Assembly: GCA_910587245.1 (NCBI GenBank)
Contig: CAJULX010000014.1
Coordinates: forward strand, 1 to 49,588
Direction: 5' to 3'
Length of the DNA stretch: 49,588 nt
DNA from: Candidatus Gastranaerophilales bacterium
Lineage (GTDB): Bacteria > Cyanobacteriota > Vampirovibrionia > Gastranaerophilales > Gastranaerophilaceae
The first letter of the stretch is position 1, and every line of letters starts with the position of its first letter. The notes under the pieces are model-generated. The model did no database searches. It had not been told where the DNA came from and was given only the letters and a program-made list of their open reading frames with translations. This document shows positions 45,578 through 49,588 of the stretch, piece by piece. Made by a program: the position numbers and the translations under genes.

Positions 45578-47827
45578 ATGGTAAAAAAATTAAACATAGC
45601 TTTTATATGGCACTTTCACCAGCCTGTTTATCAGGAAAATTATAATGAAGATTTTCTTATGCCGTGGGTTCGTCTCCACAGTTCCAAAGATTATTACGAT
45701 ATGCTGTGGCGTATTGAAGATTTTAAAAATATTAAATTAAATTTTAATATTTCTCCCATTCTGGTTGAATCTGTCGAAAGATATATACAAGGCGCGCATG
45801 ATGTTCATTCAAGGCTTCTTGTAAGTGATGTTGACGCTTTAAATAATGAAGATAAAAACTTTATTCTTCAACATTTTTTTGATGCAAATTATGCAAATAT
45901 GATTTTAAAAAGAGGCTACTATGCAAGTCTTTACAATAAAAGATACTCTAAAGACAACATAAGCACAGACGCCTTTACTAATCAGGAATATGCCGATATT
46001 ATGGCAAATTTCACGCTCTGCTGGATAGATAAAAGATTTATTGAGATTTTCCCAAATCTCAAACATTTAATGGAAAAAGAAGAAAATTATACACTGGAAG
46101 ACAGACGGGAAATTTTTAACATTCAGCTTGAAATTTTAAAGAAACTTGCAGATTTATATAAAAAACACCAGAAGCAAAACAGGATTGAAATTTCAACAAA
46201 TCCCTTTTATCATCCGATATTGCCTTTGTTGTTAAATATTCGGGAAGATAAATATCAATATTGCGAAAATTTACCCGAAAAATCAAAGCTGATGACAGAA
46301 GATGCGGAAGAGCAGATTTTAAAAAGCCTTGATACTTTTGAAAAATACTTCGGCAAAAGACCAAAGGGGCTCTGGCTTCCGGAACAATGTATAAGCAAAA
46401 GCGCTGTTAGGCTGCTTTCAAACCTCGGTATAAAATGGACGGTTGCAGATGAAGGAATTCTTGCTAATTCAATTCAAAAAGAATTTACAAGGGATTTTGA
46501 AGGAAATCTTGAAGACCCTTATGATTTATGCGTCAATTATAAACTTCCAAGTACAAAAACAAATATTATCTTTGCCGATTCATTCTTTGCAAACCTTGTA
46601 GGTTTCGGCTACGGAAATTATGAAGGCGAAATTGCCGCAAACGATTTTTATGAAAAAATTAAAACCATCCAAAATAAACTTGAAAATTCGCCCAGAGAAG
46701 AACACCTTTTAACAATTGCAATGGATGGTGAAAATTGTTGGGAAAGCTATGCAAATGACGGGGATGAATTTTTGAATACACTCTACTCTTTAATAGAAAA
46801 TGACCCGAGTCTTGAAACGGTTCTTATGAGTGAATTTTTGGAAAAATCCGAACCTATTATTCTTGATGAATTATCGTCAGGAAGCTGGATAAACAGAAAC
46901 TTTGATCTGTGGATAGGCGAGCCCACAAAAAATGTAGCGTGGCTTTATCTTGATAAAACCAGAATAGCACTTGAAAACGCTAAAAATCAGCTTTTGGAAG
47001 AAGCCAAAAACGGAAAAGAAAAACAGCAGGCGCTTGATATAATAAATAAAGCAAAACAGGAAATATTTATAGCGCAAGGCTCAGACTGGTTCTGGTGGTA
47101 CGGCGAACCGAACGAATCAGGAAATGACCACATTTTTGATTATCTTTTCAGGGCACATTTAAAAAATGTTTACAAAATTTTACAAAAACCGCACCCCGGG
47201 TATCTTGATGTACCTTTAATTTCAATAGTGGGAAAACCTGTAAGAGAGCCTAAAAAAATGATTTCACCCGTTATTGACGGCACCGTACATGAAAATATTG
47301 ACAACTGGGCAGATGCAGGATATATTTTTCTGCCTGACAGTCCGACATTTTCTGCCGGAAAAACCATTAAAGGCATATACTTCGGTAATGATGAAACAAA
47401 TATTTACTTTAAATTTGAATTAAATAAAAAAAATATTACAAATTCTAAATATTTTTTAAGAAACCAGATATTTTTATATTTCAGAAACGAATCACAAAAT
47501 ATTTTAAGCCCTGCAAGGACTACAATCCGCACAGAGAATATTTATCCGATTATTGAAAACCAATTTACGCATGAAGTTCATTTTTCATTTAATGATACCG
47601 AAATGCTGCCTTTAAACATTGCAAAATCCACATATGGCGGTTTATGGGCATCTCAATTATTGAAAAAAGCAAACTATGCGTATAAAGATACTATTGAAAT
47701 TGCAATTTCTTTTGAAGATTTGGGCGTAAATATCGGCGAAAATGTTGAATTTTGCATTATTGCAGCCACAAATACAAATCTTAACGAGGTTTATCCGCAG
47801 GATATTCTTTTATCCTTAAAAAGATGA
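45578..47827 (+). CDS. Glycoside hydrolase family 57 protein (alpha-amylase/branching type)
   Basis: GH57 enzymes act on alpha-glucans with retention. The N-terminal motif WHFHQP (11-16) is region 1. The nucleophile is Glu269 in GLWLPEQCIS and the acid/base is Asp383 in IAMDGENCWES. A helical region (about 460-540) contains SDWFWWYGEPNESGNDHIFD, found in members with a C-terminal domain, and a beta-sandwich completes the protein (about 570-749). There is no signal peptide, so it works in the cytosol, probably on storage or imported glucan. Total length of 749 is in range for amylopullulanase-like members. A promoter lies at 45527-45556. Confidence 0.9.
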   Translation: MVKKLNIAFIWHFHQPVYQENYNEDFLMPWVRLHSSKDYYDMLWRIEDFKNIKLNFNISPILVESVERYIQGAHDVHSRLLVSDVDALNNEDKNFILQHFFDANYANMILKRGYYASLYNKRYSKDNISTDAFTNQEYADIMANFTLCWIDKRFIEIFPNLKHLMEKEENYTLEDRREIFNIQLEILKKLADLYKKHQKQNRIEISTNPFYHPILPLLLNIREDKYQYCENLPEKSKLMTEDAEEQILKSLDTFEKYFGKRPKGLWLPEQCISKSAVRLLSNLGIKWTVADEGILANSIQKEFTRDFEGNLEDPYDLCVNYKLPSTKTNIIFADSFFANLVGFGYGNYEGEIAANDFYEKIKTIQNKLENSPREEHLLTIAMDGENCWESYANDGDEFLNTLYSLIENDPSLETVLMSEFLEKSEPIILDELSSGSWINRNFDLWIGEPTKNVAWLYLDKTRIALENAKNQLLEEAKNGKEKQQALDIINKAKQEIFIAQGSDWFWWYGEPNESGNDHIFDYLFRAHLKNVYKILQKPHPGYLDVPLISIVGKPVREPKKMISPVIDGTVHENIDNWADAGYIFLPDSPTFSAGKTIKGIYFGNDETNIYFKFELNKKNITNSKYFLRNQIFLYFRNESQNILSPARTTIRTENIYPIIENQFTHEVHFSFNDTEMLPLNIAKSTYGGLWASQLLKKANYAYKDTIEIAISFEDLGVNIGENVEFCIIAATNTNLNEVYPQDILLSLKR

Positions 47828-47831
47828 TTTC

Positions 47832-47903
47832 TTGAAATCGTGAAAAATATATGTTATCTTAATCTTAGAAATTGTTTTATCTAAATTTTGAAATTGTTTT
47901 ATC
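47832..47903 (+). promoter_or_regulatory. Promoter and tandem leader repeat of the second glycine-rich gene
   Basis: TTGAAA (47832-47837), a 17-nt spacer and TATCTT (47855-47860). Right after the expected start site lie two copies of GAAATTGTTTTATC (47868-47881, 47890-47903), 22 nt apart (two helical turns), then GTAAAAAAAGGTTA. This mirrors the leader at 38283-38343. Confidence 0.65.
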
Positions 47904-47922
47904 GTAAAAAAAGGTTACAAAA

Positions 47923-49588
47923 ATGAAAGATTGTTCTATTTTTCGCACATTTTATTGTGCTTTCTGCCGCAGGGCAGGTTTTTCGCTTATTGAAATGCTT
48001 TTAGCGCTTCTTGTCGCTTCATTGCTAATGGCAGCATTGGCTCCTGTTATGACAAGGAGAATGGCAGATCATGAATTAAAGGTAATAAGTGAAGCAAGTA
48101 ATTATGATAAGGATAGTATCATTACAATATTTAATGATAGTTCTGAAACTCAGGAATTTAATATTCCAAATGATACCAATAGAATAACAGTTACCATGAT
48201 GGGCGGAGGAGGAGCAGGAGGAGATGCATTGTATGAAAACAGAGAAATAACATCTTCTCAAGAATTTATAGTTCCCGATAATGTTACAAAACTCCGTGTG
48301 TTTATGATAGGTGCAGGCGGAGGGGGCGCAAGCGGGGGTGTTGGTGTTGGTACAGCATATGGCAATCTCCCTGCTTCAAGTGATAAAAGTTGGACAAATA
48401 AAGATTTTGGTGAAGGCGCAAGTGAATTTACTATTCCAAACAGTGCGGCAAATATTGCTCCTGCACTGAATGACAGTTGTAAGGCCAGCGGAGTAACCCA
48501 ATGGACATTGGTTTCAGATAACACAAAAAAATATTCCCCTGATGATTTTGTAATGGCTGATTTTAAGGTAACCGCATGCGGAGGGGGAGGCGGCGGTTCA
48601 GTAACTGCTGCTACAAATAACTACGGCGGTAGCGGAGGATATGTTGCCGATAAACTTATTACCGTTATGCAGCCAACTATTTATATTAAAGTAGGCGGAG
48701 GCGGAGGAGGTGGATGTATTTCTCCAGGTCATGGCAATAATGGCGGATATGGTGCAGGCGGAGGAGGCGGATGTGTTTCTAAAGGTAATGGCGGTAATGG
48801 CGGTACTTACGGAGGGGGCGGTGCAGGTGCTAATGGCGGAGGAACCGGTGGCGGTGCAGGTGCAGGCAAAGGCGGTGCAAATTTTGGTAATGGCGGTAAT
48901 GGCGGAGGCAACAGTAACGGTGCCATAGGCGGTGCAGGTGGTCGTTCTGATAATGCCAGTCCTGGAGGCAGAGGCGGTAATGGCGGGATATGGGGTGGGG
49001 GTGGAGGGGGAAGTTTATATGGTAGTGGCGGTGGAGGTGGACCTACTACAATTTCAACATCATCCGACACCAATGAAAACGATATAGTGTTTCAGGTTGG
49101 CGGTGGGGGCGGAGGAAGTTATGGTTACTCGGGCGGAGGTGCTGGCGGCGGATATGGTGCTGGCGGTGGGGGCGGGGTTACAGGTGGCGCAGGGGGCGGT
49201 GTAAGTGCGTACCTTAGTTCGGCTATAGGAATTGGAACAGGAAACAGCGGCGACGTACGTAGTGGCGGTAACGGATACGGTGCGTCTACTTCTACAATAT
49301 TTGGAAGTACATACTGTAACGGCGGAAATTCAAACAGTATTAATGGTATGCCTGGCAGATTGCGTCTTTATTACGGTGTTTCAACCGTAAAAGAAAATGC
49401 TCTCTCCTGTGAATATAAACAACCTGCAAACAGTGGAGGTGGAGGTGGTGCAGGACAAATATGGATAGGGGAATTAAGTGTAACTCCAGGGCAAAAGCTT
49501 AACTTTAATATAGGGATTGGGGGAAGTAAGACTACAAGTTATGGAGTTAACGGTAATAACGGAGGAAGTACATCTATTACAAATAATA
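47923..49588 (+). CDS. Second glycine-rich protein with prepilin-type leader (3' end outside window)
   Basis: The frame from ATG 47923 stays open to the window end (555 codons), so the gene is incomplete. A 19-residue leader ends RAG, then FSLIEMLLALLVASLLMAAL with Glu at +5: a canonical Gly-Phe prepilin cleavage site. The mature part repeats the plan of the first protein: EFNIPNDTNRITVTMMGGGG, FIVPDNVTKLRVFMIGAGG, the Cys pair (CKASGVTQW... VTACGGGG), GGxGG repeats, YCNGGNSN and NSGGGGGAGQIWIGELSVTPGQKLNF. AAAGGTT precedes the ATG. Pseudopilin-style export and a surface role are inferred. Confidence 0.75.
   Translation, partial: MKDCSIFRTFYCAFCRRAGFSLIEMLLALLVASLLMAALAPVMTRRMADHELKVISEASNYDKDSIITIFNDSSETQEFNIPNDTNRITVTMMGGGGAGGDALYENREITSSQEFIVPDNVTKLRVFMIGAGGGGASGGVGVGTAYGNLPASSDKSWTNKDFGEGASEFTIPNSAANIAPALNDSCKASGVTQWTLVSDNTKKYSPDDFVMADFKVTACGGGGGGSVTAATNNYGGSGGYVADKLITVMQPTIYIKVGGGGGGGCISPGHGNNGGYGAGGGGGCVSKGNGGNGGTYGGGGAGANGGGTGGGAGAGKGGANFGNGGNGGGNSNGAIGGAGGRSDNASPGGRGGNGGIWGGGGGGSLYGSGGGGGPTTISTSSDTNENDIVFQVGGGGGGSYGYSGGGAGGGYGAGGGGGVTGGAGGGVSAYLSSAIGIGTGNSGDVRSGGNGYGASTSTIFGSTYCNGGNSNSINGMPGRLRLYYGVSTVKENALSCEYKQPANSGGGGGAGQIWIGELSVTPGQKLNFNIGIGGSKTTSYGVNGNNGGSTSITNN

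Noticed and set aside
48258..49073. Proline-rich minus-strand frames and a plus-strand Val/Met/Ala frame inside the second glycine-rich gene
   Set aside because: Same cause: low-complexity GGN repeats keep other frames open. The prepilin-led frame explains the DNA.

Overview
The window is AT-rich bacterial chromosome, densely packed with short gaps, and contains one tRNA. It has a Kdo synthase (kdsA), which implies an LPS-type outer membrane. It also has pyruvate decarboxylase with an iron alcohol dehydrogenase (ethanol fermentation), two huge glycine-rich proteins with prepilin leaders, a GH57 glucanase and many lineage-specific membrane proteins. The combination best fits a gut Gastranaerophilales (Vampirovibrionia/Melainabacteria, the non-photosynthetic sisters of Cyanobacteria). 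That placement is inferred from gene style; no rRNA is present to prove it.

Layout. 1-4430: a small HTH regulator divergent from a small helical protein, pheA, an alpha-D-phosphohexomutase, rnhC and tRNA-His. 4800-8010: a single-chain restriction-modification enzyme. 8040-15275: surface glycan and fermentation genes (PH-domain membrane protein, two tandem GT11 fucosyltransferase paralogues, pyruvate decarboxylase, GT8 glycosyltransferase, a GT42/DUF115-like protein, Fe-ADH). 15270-20040: accessory region with XRE and other HTH genes, small acidic proteins, a DNA methyltransferase followed by a probable BECR-fold nuclease, a regulator made of four winged-helix domains and a zinc protease. 20150-26500: a strongly framed 53-residue protein, a NUDIX hydrolase, a membrane-anchored protein, a Fic gene broken by one stop codon, a nitroreductase, a VWA protein, a DtxR-type regulator, a convergent HigB/HigA-like pair with palindromic operators and an AbrB-like protein. 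26500-38280: housekeeping and envelope genes (LemA and TPM proteins, a U32-like protein, kdsA, recA, galE, rfbA, two related membrane proteins, pgk). 38280-49588: the glycine-rich prepilin-like proteins at both ends, enclosing a solute-binding lipoprotein-like or secreted protein, rarA, two small lineage proteins and the GH57 enzyme. The second glycine-rich gene runs off the end of the window.

How genes work together. kdsA, galE, rfbA, the phosphohexomutase and the glycosyltransferases supply and assemble surface sugars. Pyruvate decarboxylase and Fe-ADH convert pyruvate to ethanol and regenerate NAD. The two glycine-rich proteins share protein modules and also a leader element just after their promoters, so they are probably co-regulated.

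The most interesting signals are: a recurring leaderless start (a -10 box exactly 6-7 nt before ATG in at least twelve genes); the glycine-rich prepilin family and its shared leader; a four-fold winged-helix regulator without an effector domain; HTH genes repeatedly paired with about 50-65-residue two-helix proteins; and a toxin-antitoxin pair in convergent orientation. Functional calls rest on motifs read by eye; no database search was possible.
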